DNA from: Oscillospiraceae bacterium
GTDB lineage: Bacteria > Bacillota > Clostridia > Oscillospirales > Ruminococcaceae
Direction: 5' to 3'
Assembly: GCA_017547245.1 (NCBI GenBank)
Contig: JAFYQD010000006.1
Coordinates: 1 to 64,000, forward strand
Length of the DNA: 64,000 nucleotides
The translations under genes and the position numbers were made by a program. This document shows, piece by piece, positions 45,241 to 54,400 of the stretch. A model generated the notes under the pieces. It did not search any database, was not told the origin of the DNA, and saw only the letters and a program-made list of their open reading frames with translations. The first letter of the stretch is position 1. Each line of letters starts with the position of its first letter.

Positions 45241-47084
45241 CTGCAGCCACCTCCCATCAGCTTGTTGGCACCACAGCCGGCGCACTTTTCACGGCAGTTG
45301 GGAGTGGTTTTTTCTTCCTGCAGGGCACGGCGGTGTTCACGCACCAAAAATTCCTTGGTAACACCATAGTCCATGTGGTCCCAGGGCATTACTTCGTCAT
45401 ATTCGCGGCGGCGGTTGGCATAGAAGGCAGCGGTCAGGCCGTTTTCTTCCATAGCCTTTTCGTAACGGGCAGCGTCAAAATGCTCGTTCCAGCCTTCCAG
45501 ATTGCCGCCCTGCTTCCAGACACTTTCCAGCACGGCACACAGACGGCGGTCGCCGCGGGCCAGCACAGCTTCCCAACGGGAAACGGGGGCATCGTGATAG
45601 TTGATGTTGATTTTACGGCTCTTTACGGTATCCAGCAGGCACTTCTGCTTTTCCTGCAGGCTTTCACGGGTATCCTGGGGTTCAAACTGGAAGGGGGTGA
45701 AGGGCTTGGGCACAAAACAGGCCACACTGCAGGTAACGCTGACACCCTTTCCCTTGGGGCGGTCGGGAATGCTGTAGAACAGGTCAACCACCTTTTGGGC
45801 CAAATGAACGATGCCGGCAACGTCTTCCATGGTTTCACCGGGCAGGCCCATCATAAAATAGAGCTTGACCGAAGTGTAGCCGCCCTCAAAGGCGGTGCGG
45901 CAGGTGTTAAGCACCTCTTCTTCGGTGATGTTTTTGTTGATGATGTCACGCATGCGCTGGGTGCCGGCCTCGGGGGCAAAGGTCAAACCCGACTTGCGCA
46001 CCTTTTTGATGTAGTCCAGCAGCTTGGGAGAAAAGTTATCGATGCGCAGGCTGGGCAGGCTGACACCAACATAGTTCTTTTCGGTCCAGGGCAGCAGATT
46101 TTCCAGCAGGGGCTCCAGCTCACGATAGTCGCTGGTGGAAAGAGAAAGCAGGCCCAGATCTTCATAGCCGGTCTTGTCGCAAAGGCTCATGGCGTCCTGT
46201 GCCAGCGTACGCCAGCTTTTTTCTCGGTTGGGACGGTAGAGATAACCTGCCTGACAGAAACGGCAGCCGCGGATGCAGCCGCGCATTACTTCAATGGCGG
46301 CACGGTTGTGGACGATATCCAGAAAGGGCACCACAATGTCGTGAGGATAGTAGACCTTGTCCAGATCTTCAACAATGCGCTTTTTTACAGGCATGGGGGC
46401 ACCCTGCAGCGCCACCACCTCTTTGATGCGTCCATCTTCCAGATATTCCACCTGATAAAGGCTGGGAACATAGACACCCTTGATCTGTGCGGCACGGCGG
46501 AGGAATTCCTCCTTGGAGCAGCCTTCGCTGCGTGCCTGCAGATAGAGGTCACACAGTTCGGGCAGAACCTCTTCCCCTTCGCCGGGCAGACAAATATCCA
46601 CAAAATCGGCAATGGGTTCAGCGTTGCAGACACAGGGGCCGCCGGCCACCACAATGGGGGTAAGGCCCTTGCGGTCGGCGGCACGCACCGGCAGACCGGC
46701 CAGGTCCAGCATATTCAGCATGGTGGTGTAGCACATTTCGTACTGCAGCGAAAAACCGATCATGTCAAAATCGGCAATGCTGTCCATGCTTTCCAACCCA
46801 TAAAGGGGAATGTTATTGGCACGCATTTCGGCCTCGAGGTCGGTGTCGGGGGCAAACACACGCTCGCACCAGACATCTTCCCGCTCATTGAGCAGGCCGT
46901 ACAGTATTTTGATGCCCAGATGGGACATGGCCACCTCGTACAAATCGGGGAAGCACATGGCAAAACGCATTGCCACACGGTTGGCATCCTTGATGACCGC
47001 ACCCTGTTCACCGCCAACATAGCGGCCGGGCTTCTGCATACGCATCAAAATTTCTTCTAATTTCAGGCGTTGTTCTTGAGTCAT
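45237..47084 (-). CDS. B12-binding radical SAM protein (TIGR03960 type)
   Basis: 615 residues. The N-terminal region (about 1-190, FPDLYEVAMSHLGIKILYGLLN and GFSLQYEMCYTTMLNML) resembles a cobalamin-binding fold. The radical-SAM cluster motif is CIRGCRFCQAG (C-x3-C-x2-C) near residue 270. The barrel has APEAGTQRMRDIINKNITEE and LYFMMGLPGETMEDV. The C-terminus ends in a Cys cluster (NCREKCAGCGANKLMGGGC). The family is widespread in clostridia with no proven substrate. It is translated together with the DUF2344 partner. RBS GAGGAGG before ATG 47084. Confidence 0.92.
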   Translation of the reverse strand: MTQEQRLKLEEILMRMQKPGRYVGGEQGAVIKDANRVAMRFAMCFPDLYEVAMSHLGIKILYGLLNEREDVWCERVFAPDTDLEAEMRANNIPLYGLESMDSIADFDMIGFSLQYEMCYTTMLNMLDLAGLPVRAADRKGLTPIVVAGGPCVCNAEPIADFVDICLPGEGEEVLPELCDLYLQARSEGCSKEEFLRRAAQIKGVYVPSLYQVEYLEDGRIKEVVALQGAPMPVKKRIVEDLDKVYYPHDIVVPFLDIVHNRAAIEVMRGCIRGCRFCQAGYLYRPNREKSWRTLAQDAMSLCDKTGYEDLGLLSLSTSDYRELEPLLENLLPWTEKNYVGVSLPSLRIDNFSPKLLDYIKKVRKSGLTFAPEAGTQRMRDIINKNITEEEVLNTCRTAFEGGYTSVKLYFMMGLPGETMEDVAGIVHLAQKVVDLFYSIPDRPKGKGVSVTCSVACFVPKPFTPFQFEPQDTRESLQEKQKCLLDTVKSRKININYHDAPVSRWEAVLARGDRRLCAVLESVWKQGGNLEGWNEHFDAARYEKAMEENGLTAAFYANRRREYDEVMPWDHMDYGVTKEFLVREHRRALQEEKTTPNCREKCAGCGANKLMGGGCR

Positions 47085-47128
47085 TTTTTATCCTCCTCCG
47101 CCCAAAGCGGCAGAAAGTTATCTGAATA

Positions 47129-47157
47129 ATCATACTATATTTCGCCCATTGGTTCAA
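47129..47157 (-). promoter_or_regulatory. Promoter of the radical-SAM pair
   Basis: Minus strand TTGAAC (47152-47157), N17, TATGAT (47129-47134). Confidence 0.75.
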
Positions 47158-47160
47158 GCG

Positions 47161-47197
47161 AAAGAAAAGCCGCCGCTCCACAACAAGAACGGCGGCT
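47161..47197 (-). terminator. Terminator of the VOC-family gene
   Basis: Minus-strand stem AGCCGCCG / CGGCGGCT with a 14-nt loop, followed by TTTCTTT. Confidence 0.7.
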
Positions 47198-47213
47198 GAA
47201 ACCACTTTATCGT

Positions 47214-47597
47214 TTATACCATCAGTTCGATCAGGTTGCCTTCCAGGTCGATGACGCAGCTTTCGTAATAGCCGTCGCCGGTGGTGCGGGGCAGATGGAG
47301 CACACGCAGACCATCCTCATGCATACGTGCGGTCATTTCATCCACCTTTTCGGTACTGCCAAGGTTAAAGGCAATGTGGCTGAGGCCGGTGCGGAAAAGA
47401 GCCTTGGGGGCATCTTCCATCGAGGGGCGGTTCATCAGCTCCAGACGGGCACCGTCGTCAAAGGAGAGAAAATAGGACTTAAAACCGCTCTTGGGGTTCT
47501 GATAGAACGGGGTGGGCTGAGCACCAAAATACTTCACAAAAAAGTCCTTTACCGTTTCCAGGTCGTTCACGTACATCGCAACATGTTCGATATGCAT
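47214..47597 (-). CDS. VOC superfamily (glyoxalase/dioxygenase fold) protein
   Basis: 127 residues. Two beta-alpha-beta-beta-beta modules: IEHVAMYVNDLETVKDFFVKYFG with SGFKSYFLSFDDGARLELMN, then LSHIAFNLGSTEKVDEMTARM with SCVIDLEGNLIELMV. Possible metal ligands are His4, Glu53, His75 and Glu124. This is the size and pattern of small lactoylglutathione-lyase-like proteins. The substrate is unknown. It has its own promoter and terminator, so it is monocistronic. Confidence 0.9.
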   Translation of the reverse strand: MHIEHVAMYVNDLETVKDFFVKYFGAQPTPFYQNPKSGFKSYFLSFDDGARLELMNRPSMEDAPKALFRTGLSHIAFNLGSTEKVDEMTARMHEDGLRVLHLPRTTGDGYYESCVIDLEGNLIELMV

Positions 47598-47627
47598 TCT
47601 ATTCCCTCCTGTATCAGGTTTGATTTT

Positions 47628-47656
47628 ATTGTAGCATACCGAAGGGTTTTTTTCAA
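47628..47656 (-). promoter_or_regulatory. Promoter of the VOC-family gene
   Basis: Minus strand TTGAAA (47651-47656), N17, TACAAT (47628-47633). The -35 reaches into the 3' end of the spoIVFB-like gene. Confidence 0.7.
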
Positions 47657-48240
47657 TCTTTCAGCCACCGAAAAAAGGCCGCCGCAGGCACCAAAGGAAA
47701 GAGCAGCAGCGAGGGCAAACGGGGATGTTTTTTCCACAAACAAACACTCCACCACAGAAGCAAAACCAGCACAACAACAGCCACGGCAATGCATATCCGT
47801 TTGGCCCTTCGATACCCCCACCGATGTTCGGCCAACAGCCAAAGCATTCTGCCGCCATCCATACCCTGCACAGGCAGCAGGTTAAAGCCGCCCAACACCA
47901 GGTTCATGGCCGAAAAAAGCCTTGGAGCATATTGTGCCGACAAGCCAAAAAGAAGGGCCAGCAGCAGATTGACCGCCGGTCCCGAAGCAATGGCAAACAG
48001 TTCTCTTTTCAGGTTGGGTAAACCCCGCCCGGACAGTTTTGCCCCCATCAGCGAAAGGTGCAGACAGCGTGGTCTGCAGCCCGCCGCGGCCATGGCAGCC
48101 AAATGGCCCAGCTCGTGGCAGACGGCTGACGCCAGACCAAGCACAACCAGCCGATGGAGCGGTGCCGCCGCTACCCCACCCAACAGCAGCCAGAAGCTCC
48201 AGTGAAGCCGAAGCTCCACACCGCCTATGCGGAAGGTCAT
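47653..48240 (-). CDS. spoIVFB: Site-2 protease family M50 metallopeptidase, SpoIVFB-like
   Basis: 195 residues from ATG 48240, which overlaps the TGA of the M23 gene (TGATG). The zinc motif HELGH is at 42-46 in VCHELGHLAAM, and the second ligand is Asp128 in NLLPVQGMDGGRML. Four or more hydrophobic segments match an S2P-family core. The upstream M23/SpoIVFA-like partner strongly suggests SpoIVFB, the protease that matures sigma-K late in sporulation. The B. subtilis enzyme is longer (288 residues), with an extra C-terminal CBS part; this one lacks it. Confidence 0.82.
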   Translation of the reverse strand: MTFRIGGVELRLHWSFWLLLGGVAAAPLHRLVVLGLASAVCHELGHLAAMAAAGCRPRCLHLSLMGAKLSGRGLPNLKRELFAIASGPAVNLLLALLFGLSAQYAPRLFSAMNLVLGGFNLLPVQGMDGGRMLWLLAEHRWGYRRAKRICIAVAVVVLVLLLWWSVCLWKKHPRLPSLLLFPLVPAAAFFRWLKD

Positions 48241-49013
48241 CACAGGTCAAAGGCAGCCAAAGGATCAACGCATTTTTCCTTCAGCCTGACCTCAAAATGA
48301 AGGTGGTTGCCGGTGGAGATTCCTGTGCTGCCCACTGTGGCAATGCGTTCCCCGGCACGCAAATGAACCCCCGGCTGCGCCAAAACGGACCGGCAATGGC
48401 AATAGGCCGTCACCAGTCCGCCCCCGTGGTCGATGGTAATGTAGTTGCCGTAAATGGCAGAACTTCCGGTATTCTGCACCACACCCGGCCATGCGGCATA
48501 GATTGCGCTGCCCCCCACGGCAGCAATGTCGATGCCGGTGTGGAAGTCGCTTCCGCCCGAAACAGGATGGATGCGCGGACCAAACACACAGCTTAGGATG
48601 CCGTTGACCGGTGCCGATGCAGGTGCTGAAAAGACCGGCCGATTTTCCGAAACATTGTCGGGCAAAGATTCTTCATTCCAGTTTTGTTCTCCCCCCTGCC
48701 CGGCATAAACCATGATGCTTTCTTCCATGCGGCCAAGCAGGATGGTCAGCCCCACCTCTTCGGCGGTTTGACGCCACACCTCGGTTGTTTGACCAATGGG
48801 CGCATTCAGCAGGGTGTGGTAAACATTTTTGGTCTGTTCGGCCAGCGTTGGGTTTATTTTTCCCACCAGCAAGCCTGCCGCAATCACCACCAGCGCCAGC
48901 CAGCAGCGGAAAAGGGTGCATTTCAAAACCACGTCTTCTTTTTTAGGAACAGCGGCTGTCTGATAGGGTCTTCGGTCACGGTCGGGTCTTCGGTGGTTTC
49001 TTTGCGGCTTCAT
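48240..49013 (-). CDS. M23 (LytM) domain membrane protein, SpoIVFA-like
   Basis: 257 residues from ATG 49013, behind AGGA; the in-frame ATG 49061 would add 16 residues. A basic N-terminus and one membrane segment (about 37-52) are followed by an extracytoplasmic part ending in a peptidase M23 domain: FGPRIHPVSGGSDFHTGIDIAA, ITIDHGGGLVTAYCHC and STGNHLHFEVR. The zinc-ligand sequence is complete (HTGID, H-x-H). SpoIVFA anchors and restrains SpoIVFB; its M23 domain is often inactive, but here it looks complete. The gene overlaps spoIVFB, which supports the pairing. Confidence 0.8.
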   Translation of the reverse strand: MKPQRNHRRPDRDRRPYQTAAVPKKEDVVLKCTLFRCWLALVVIAAGLLVGKINPTLAEQTKNVYHTLLNAPIGQTTEVWRQTAEEVGLTILLGRMEESIMVYAGQGGEQNWNEESLPDNVSENRPVFSAPASAPVNGILSCVFGPRIHPVSGGSDFHTGIDIAAVGGSAIYAAWPGVVQNTGSSAIYGNYITIDHGGGLVTAYCHCRSVLAQPGVHLRAGERIATVGSTGISTGNHLHFEVRLKEKCVDPLAAFDL

Positions 49014-49066
49014 TCGGCATTCCTCCCCTTTTTGTACAAACCTATGCTCCGCACGGCACAAATATG

Positions 49067-49097
49067 AAAAGGGCCGCAGACGGTGCTGCAGCCCTTT
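49067..49097 (-). terminator. Terminator of the nfnAB operon
   Basis: Minus-strand stem AAAGGGCTGCAG / CTGCGGCCCTTT with loop CACCGT, followed by TC. Confidence 0.75.
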
Positions 49098-49109
49098 GGG
49101 AAAGCGTAT

Positions 49110-50495
49110 TTACTTGGAACGGATGTATTCGTCGATGGAACGGGCAGCGGTTTTTCCTGCGCCCATGGCCAGAATGACGGTGGCCGCACCGGTAACGGCA
49201 TCGCCGCCGGCATAGACCCCTTCACGGGTGGTCTTCATGTTTTCGTCCGCAATCAAACAGCCGCGCTTGTTGGCTTCCAGCCCCTGGGTGGTGGTGCGGA
49301 TAAGGGGGTTGGGCGAAGTGCCGATGGACATAATGACCGTATCCACATCCAGCACAAAGTTGGAGCCCTCTTTGACCATGGGACGGCGGCGACCCGAAGC
49401 ATCAGGTTCGCCCAGTTCCATTTCCACACATTCAATGCCCTTCACCTGTCCGTCATCATCCCCAAGGATGGCAACGGGATTGCACAGCACCCTGAACTGA
49501 ATGCCCTCTTCCATGGCGTGGTGCACTTCTTCGGCACGGGCAGGCATTTCGGCCAGACCGCGGCGGTAAATGATGCATACCTCTTCGGCACCCAGACGCA
49601 TGGCGCAACGGGCAGCATCCATGGCAACATTGCCGCCGCCCACCACAGCCACCTTTTTACCGCGGCGGATGGGGGTATCGTAATCTTCCAGATAGGCCTT
49701 CATCAGGTTGGTACGGGTAAGGAACTCGTTGGCCGAGAAAACACCGATCAGACTTTCGCCGGGGATATTCATAAAGCTGGGCAGACCTGCGCCCGAACCG
49801 ATGAACACAGCTTCATAGCCATCTTCAAACAGCTCGTCCACCGACAGGATGCGGCCCATTACCATATCGGTTTTGATCTCTACCCCAAGGTTTTTCAGGG
49901 TTTCGACCTCGTGGCTGACAATCGCCTTGGGCAGACGGAATTCGGGAATGCCGTACATCAGCACGCCGCCTGCCACATGGAAGGCCTCGAACACGGTAAC
50001 GGCATAACCCTGGCGAGCCAGGTCACCGGCGCAGGTAAGACCGGCTGGGCCGGCACCAATGACCGCCACACGGTGTCCGTTGCCGGGCGGAGTGACGGTG
50101 GAAACACCGCCGTGTGCCATGTGCCAGTCGGCCACAAAGCGTTCCAGACGGCCAATGGCCACAGGTTCGCCCTTGATACCGCGCACACATTTGGATTCAC
50201 ACTGGCTTTCCTGCGGACAGACACGTCCGCAAACGGCGGGCAGGCTGTTGGTTTGGGAAATGATATCGTAGGCGGCGGCAAAATCGCCCTCTGCCACCTT
50301 TTCAATGAATTCGGGGATACGAACATTAACAGGGCAGCCGTCCACGCAGGGACGGTTTTTGCAGTGCAGGCAACGGGTCGCTTCTTCTCTGGCCATTTCT
50401 TCGGTATAACCCAAAGTCACTTCCTTGAAGTTGCGGGCACGCACCAGCGGCTCCTGTTCGGGCATGGGGGTCTTTTTGGGATTCATGTTTGCCAT
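49110..50495 (-). CDS. nfnB: NfnB: electron-bifurcating ferredoxin/NADP reductase large subunit (glutamate synthase small-chain-like)
   Basis: 461 residues. The N-terminal Cys clusters CLHCKNRPCVDGCPVN and CGRVCPQESQCESKC bind two 4Fe-4S groups. Two dinucleotide folds follow: RVAVIGAGPAGLTCAGDLARQG (FAD) and KKVAVVGGGNVAMDAARCAMRLG (NADPH). The end has GVYAGGDAVTGAATVILAMGAGK. This is the glutamate-synthase small chain fold. No large chain (gltB) lies beside it, and nfnA precedes it, so the NfnAB complex is far more likely. NfnAB couples NADH, reduced ferredoxin and NADP. ATG 50495 lies 1 nt after the nfnA stop. Confidence 0.92.
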   Translation of the reverse strand: MANMNPKKTPMPEQEPLVRARNFKEVTLGYTEEMAREEATRCLHCKNRPCVDGCPVNVRIPEFIEKVAEGDFAAAYDIISQTNSLPAVCGRVCPQESQCESKCVRGIKGEPVAIGRLERFVADWHMAHGGVSTVTPPGNGHRVAVIGAGPAGLTCAGDLARQGYAVTVFEAFHVAGGVLMYGIPEFRLPKAIVSHEVETLKNLGVEIKTDMVMGRILSVDELFEDGYEAVFIGSGAGLPSFMNIPGESLIGVFSANEFLTRTNLMKAYLEDYDTPIRRGKKVAVVGGGNVAMDAARCAMRLGAEEVCIIYRRGLAEMPARAEEVHHAMEEGIQFRVLCNPVAILGDDDGQVKGIECVEMELGEPDASGRRRPMVKEGSNFVLDVDTVIMSIGTSPNPLIRTTTQGLEANKRGCLIADENMKTTREGVYAGGDAVTGAATVILAMGAGKTAARSIDEYIRSK

Positions 50496-50496
50496 T

Positions 50497-51333
50497 TCAG
50501 CGCACCTCCCCTGTCAGGCGGCAAGGATGCTCGCGGTCGTGCTGTTCTCTGCTGCGGTAGGTGGCGTTGCGCTTCATCAGCTCGTCAAAATCCACCTGAT
50601 GACCGTCAAAGTCGGGACCATCCACACAGGCAAATTTTGTCTGGCCGCCCACGGTTACACGGCAGCCGCCGCACATGCCGGTGCCGTCAATCATAATGGG
50701 GTTCAGGCTGACCAGGGTGGGAATTTCAAGCTCTTTGGTCAGGGCCGAAACGAACTTCATCATGGGTACAGGGCCGATGGCAATGACCAGGTCGTAGTTG
50801 CTGCCCTGCTGAATCAGGCTGCGCAGTTTGTCGGTAACAAAGCCCTTTTCGCCATAGCTTCCGTCATCGGTGGTCAGGTAAAGGTTGGTGCTGGCTGCAG
50901 CCATTTCTTCCTCCAGAATGACGATATCCTTGCTGCGGAAACCGGCAATCAGGTCTACCTGTACGCCCATGTTGTGCAGCGCCTTGGCCTGAGGATAGGC
51001 AATGGCGCAGCCCACGCCGCCGCCCACAACGGCAACCTTTTTTACCTCACCAAAATGGGTGGGGTTGCCCAAAGGGCCAACAAAGTCGGCAATGGTGTCG
51101 CCCACTTCCTTTTGACCAAGCAGCATGGTGGAGCGGCCCACCTTCTGGAAGATGATGGTGACCGTTCCCTTTTCACGGTCATAGTCGGCGATGGTCAGGG
51201 GAACACGCTCCCCCTGTTCATCCACACGGAAGATGATGAACTGGCCGGCCTGTGCCTTGCGGGCAACAAGGGGTGCCTCTATCGACAGCAGGGTTACGGC
51301 GCTGTTCAGTTCTCTCTTTTCAACAATTCGAAA
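50497..51333 (-). CDS. nfnA: NfnA: ferredoxin/NADP reductase small subunit (PyrK/SudA-like)
   Basis: 278 residues from GTG 51333, 6 nt after GGAGGG; the longer open frame runs through the promoter. The FAD part (VPLTIADYDREKGTVTIIFQKVGRST) precedes the NAD part (VAVVGGGVGCAIAYPQAKAL, VIAIGPVPMMKFV). A 2Fe-2S cluster motif C-GGCR...C (TGMCGGCRVTVGGQTKFACVD) is near the C-terminus. Such subunits also serve dihydroorotate dehydrogenase, but the tight NfnB partner (1 nt away) decides. The promoter is at 51389-51417. Confidence 0.92.
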   Translation of the reverse strand, partial: FRIVEKRELNSAVTLLSIEAPLVARKAQAGQFIIFRVDEQGERVPLTIADYDREKGTVTIIFQKVGRSTMLLGQKEVGDTIADFVGPLGNPTHFGEVKKVAVVGGGVGCAIAYPQAKALHNMGVQVDLIAGFRSKDIVILEEEMAAASTNLYLTTDDGSYGEKGFVTDKLRSLIQQGSNYDLVIAIGPVPMMKFVSALTKELEIPTLVSLNPIMIDGTGMCGGCRVTVGGQTKFACVDGPDFDGHQVDFDELMKRNATYRSREQHDREHPCRLTGEVR

Positions 51334-51388
51334 CACTATATTCCCTCCTCGGCTCTTTGCAGAGCGAGTCTTAATATCGTATCTGAAA

Positions 51389-51417
51389 ATTATAATGCAA
51401 AAACCATAACATGGCAA
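51389..51417 (-). promoter_or_regulatory. Promoter of nfnAB
   Basis: Minus strand TTGCCA (51412-51417), N17, TATAAT (51389-51394). The leader is about 50 nt. Confidence 0.8.
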
Positions 51418-51431
51418 GCCAAACCGCACAA

Positions 51432-51465
51432 CAAAAAACTCACCCGGCCGCAAAACCGGGTGAGT
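51432..51465 (-). terminator. Terminator of the 1423-residue wall-enzyme gene
   Basis: Minus-strand stem AACTCACCCGG / CCGGGTGAGTT followed by TTTTG, just after the stop. Confidence 0.85.
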
Positions 51466-51473
51466 TGGCTTTG

Positions 51474-54400
51474 TTATTCTTCTGCAGGGGGTTCTTCCGA
51501 GGAAGATTCCGGCTGGGACGAAGATTCTTCCTGCTGTTCCACCGTGATGGTGCAGGAGGCGGTAAAACCGCCATCCTTGGTGGTAACCGTTATGGTAACG
51601 GAACCGCTGCCCACAATGGTAACCTTGCCGCTGCTGTCCACCGTGGCAACAGAATCGTCCGAGCTGGACCAGCTGACGGTCTGGTCGGTGGCCTCACCAG
51701 GGGCAACCGAGGCGCTGAGCTTGATGGTATCGCCCACCTTGCCTTCGGCCTCGCTCTTGTTCAGGGTTACACCGCTTACGGGAATGTTGGTTTGGGCCGC
51801 CGTAACGGTGACGGTGCAGGAGGCACTCTTGCCGCTGCCGTCGTTGGCAGTGGCGGTGATGGTGGCCTGTCCTTCCTTGACGGCGGTGACCTTGCCGTTG
51901 TTGTCCACGGTGGCCACACTCTTATCCGAGCTGGACCAGGTTACCGTTTTGTCGGCGGCATTGTCGGGCTTGACCGTGGCGGTCAGTGTTTTGGTCTCCC
52001 CTGCCTTCAGTTCCAAAGCGGAATCCGACAGAGCAACACTTTCGACCGCAACCTTTGCGGCAGCTACCGTAACCCCACAGGTGGCCTTGATGCCGCTGCC
52101 GTCGTTGGCGGTGGCGGTGATGGTGGCCTGTCCTTCCTTAACGGCGGTAACCTTGCCGCTGCTGTCCACCGTGGCAATGGAGGTGTTGGAGCTGGTCCAT
52201 TTGACCGTTTTGTCGGTGGCATTGTCGGGGGTTACGGCGGCGGTCAGGGTTTCGGCGGCACCGACCTCAAGGGTAACGGAAGTTTTATTCAGCGAAATCT
52301 GGGTTACCGGAATCAGTTCCTTGGTAACGATGACCTTGCAGGTGGCTGTTTTTTCGGGATAGGCTTCCATGGCGGCGATGATGACCGCTTCGCCTTCCTT
52401 GACAGCGGTGACCTTACCGTTGCTGTCCACCTTGGCAATTTTGCTGTCGCCGCTGGTCCACACCACCTTCTGATTGGTAACGGCGGTGCTGCCCTGCTTT
52501 ATGGCAGCGGTCAGCGTTTCGGTTCCCTTTATGGCCAGGGTAAGCTCGGTCTTGTTCAGGGCAATGGTGTATGCCTCGGTAACAGTGACCTCGCAGGTGG
52601 CCTTTTTACCGTTGGAAGTTTCGGCCGTGATGGTGGCCTTGCCCAGCTTGACACCGGTGACCTTACCGGTTTCGTCCACCTTGGCAATTTTGGCATCGCT
52701 GCTGGTCCAGACAACGGTCTGATCGGCGTTGGCGGGCTGGATTGCTGCGGTAATAGCGGCGGTTTCGCCCACAGCCACATTAAGGGTGGTGGGGGTCAGG
52801 GTAATTCCGGTAGGTGCAGCCAGGTCGGTAGAGCCCACCGACTGAACACCGGTAAGCGAGCTTCCACCCATGCTGCTCATATAGTCTTCGATGGCAACAG
52901 CCATACGTGCTGCCACCTTGCTTTGATAAGAAGAGGTGCAAAGCTTTTTGAATTCGGACTGATTGGTGATAAAACCGCATTCAGCCAGAATGGAGGGATA
53001 CTGGGTAACACGGGTGACGTAATACAGACCGTACTTTCCGCCGCGGTTGGTGGTGGAAAGACCGTTGGCAATGCCGCCGGAAACCTTGGAGGCCAGCGAA
53101 GATGCCCAGGGACGGAAATAGTAAGCCTCGCTGCCTGTTGCCGAAGAACCGGCAGCGTTGCAGTGCACCGCCACATACAGGTTGGCGTTATAACTTTCGG
53201 CCGCAGAGGTACGGGCTGCCACACGGGTGGTGTCGTGGCCAATCAGCTTAACATTGGCGCCCAGGCTTTCCAGTTCGTCCACCAGCTTGGTGGCAATGGC
53301 ATAGTTGATGTCGGCTTCGGTCATGCCGGGGAAGCTGACAGCACCGGGATCGCCGCCGCCATGTCCGGCATCCACAACAATGTTGGCTGCGCCTATGCTG
53401 ATGGGATTGCTGAAGCGGAACACAATATTGTTGCCATCCACCGATGCCTTATAGCCCACAAACCCGCTCTTGAGCTTCAGGGTAAGGGTGCTGCCGCTCC
53501 ATGTGGCGGCCGAGAACAGCGGGTTTTTGGTCAGGGTAAGGTTGCCGGGAACGGTGGTGGTGTTCTGGAAGTTGATTTTGATGCCCGAAGAGGTATAGCG
53601 CATCACATAGCTTACAGGCTGGGCGCTGAACAGCGTAACGGTGGTATAACGCTTGTCGGCATCCACCTTAAGTCCCTTGATGACATTCTTGCCGGCAGAT
53701 TTGTTGGTGGAAGAAATGTCCTTGGAATATACACGCAGGCCCGAGGCCAGATTGTTGTAGGTAAATGTGCCGGTGGAGTCTTTGTACACGATCTGATCGC
53801 CCACCGCATAGTCCAGTGTGCCCTTGGGCAGCGGATAATACTCGGGGTCAGAAATGTCGTCCAGACGGCTTGTGGGGAAGGTTTCGGCCTGTGCTGCGGT
53901 CACCACAATGGGTTCTCCGTCGCCGATGTTCACCACCTTGTTTACGCTTACATGGGCCCCCTTCATGGACATGGAGTCGCCCTCAAAAACGCCCTTAAAG
54001 ACGATCTGGCCCAGATTTTGCACCTTGCTGGTGGCTTCCGGAACGGTGAGGGTTCCCACAAACTTGACGTACGAGGATTCCTTGTCGGTGCTGTCGTCGT
54101 CATCTTCGCTTTCTTTCAGGGTGATGGTCTGTCCGTTCAGGGTGGCGGTCACCTTGGCACCTTCATAGGCCAGTGCCGAAACGGTGATATCCATACCGCC
54201 GTCAACCGTCAGGTTGCCGGTAGGTTCCACCGATTTAATAATGGTGATGTTTCTTGTAACGGTATAGGTAAGGGTCTTTTCCTTATGGGCAATCACAAAG
54301 ACGTTTTTGCCTGCCTTAAGCTCATATGTAACACTGAAGAAGCCCGTATCGTCGGTTTCAATTTCCTTGCCGTTGATGGTAACCGGTTTGGTGGGATCTG

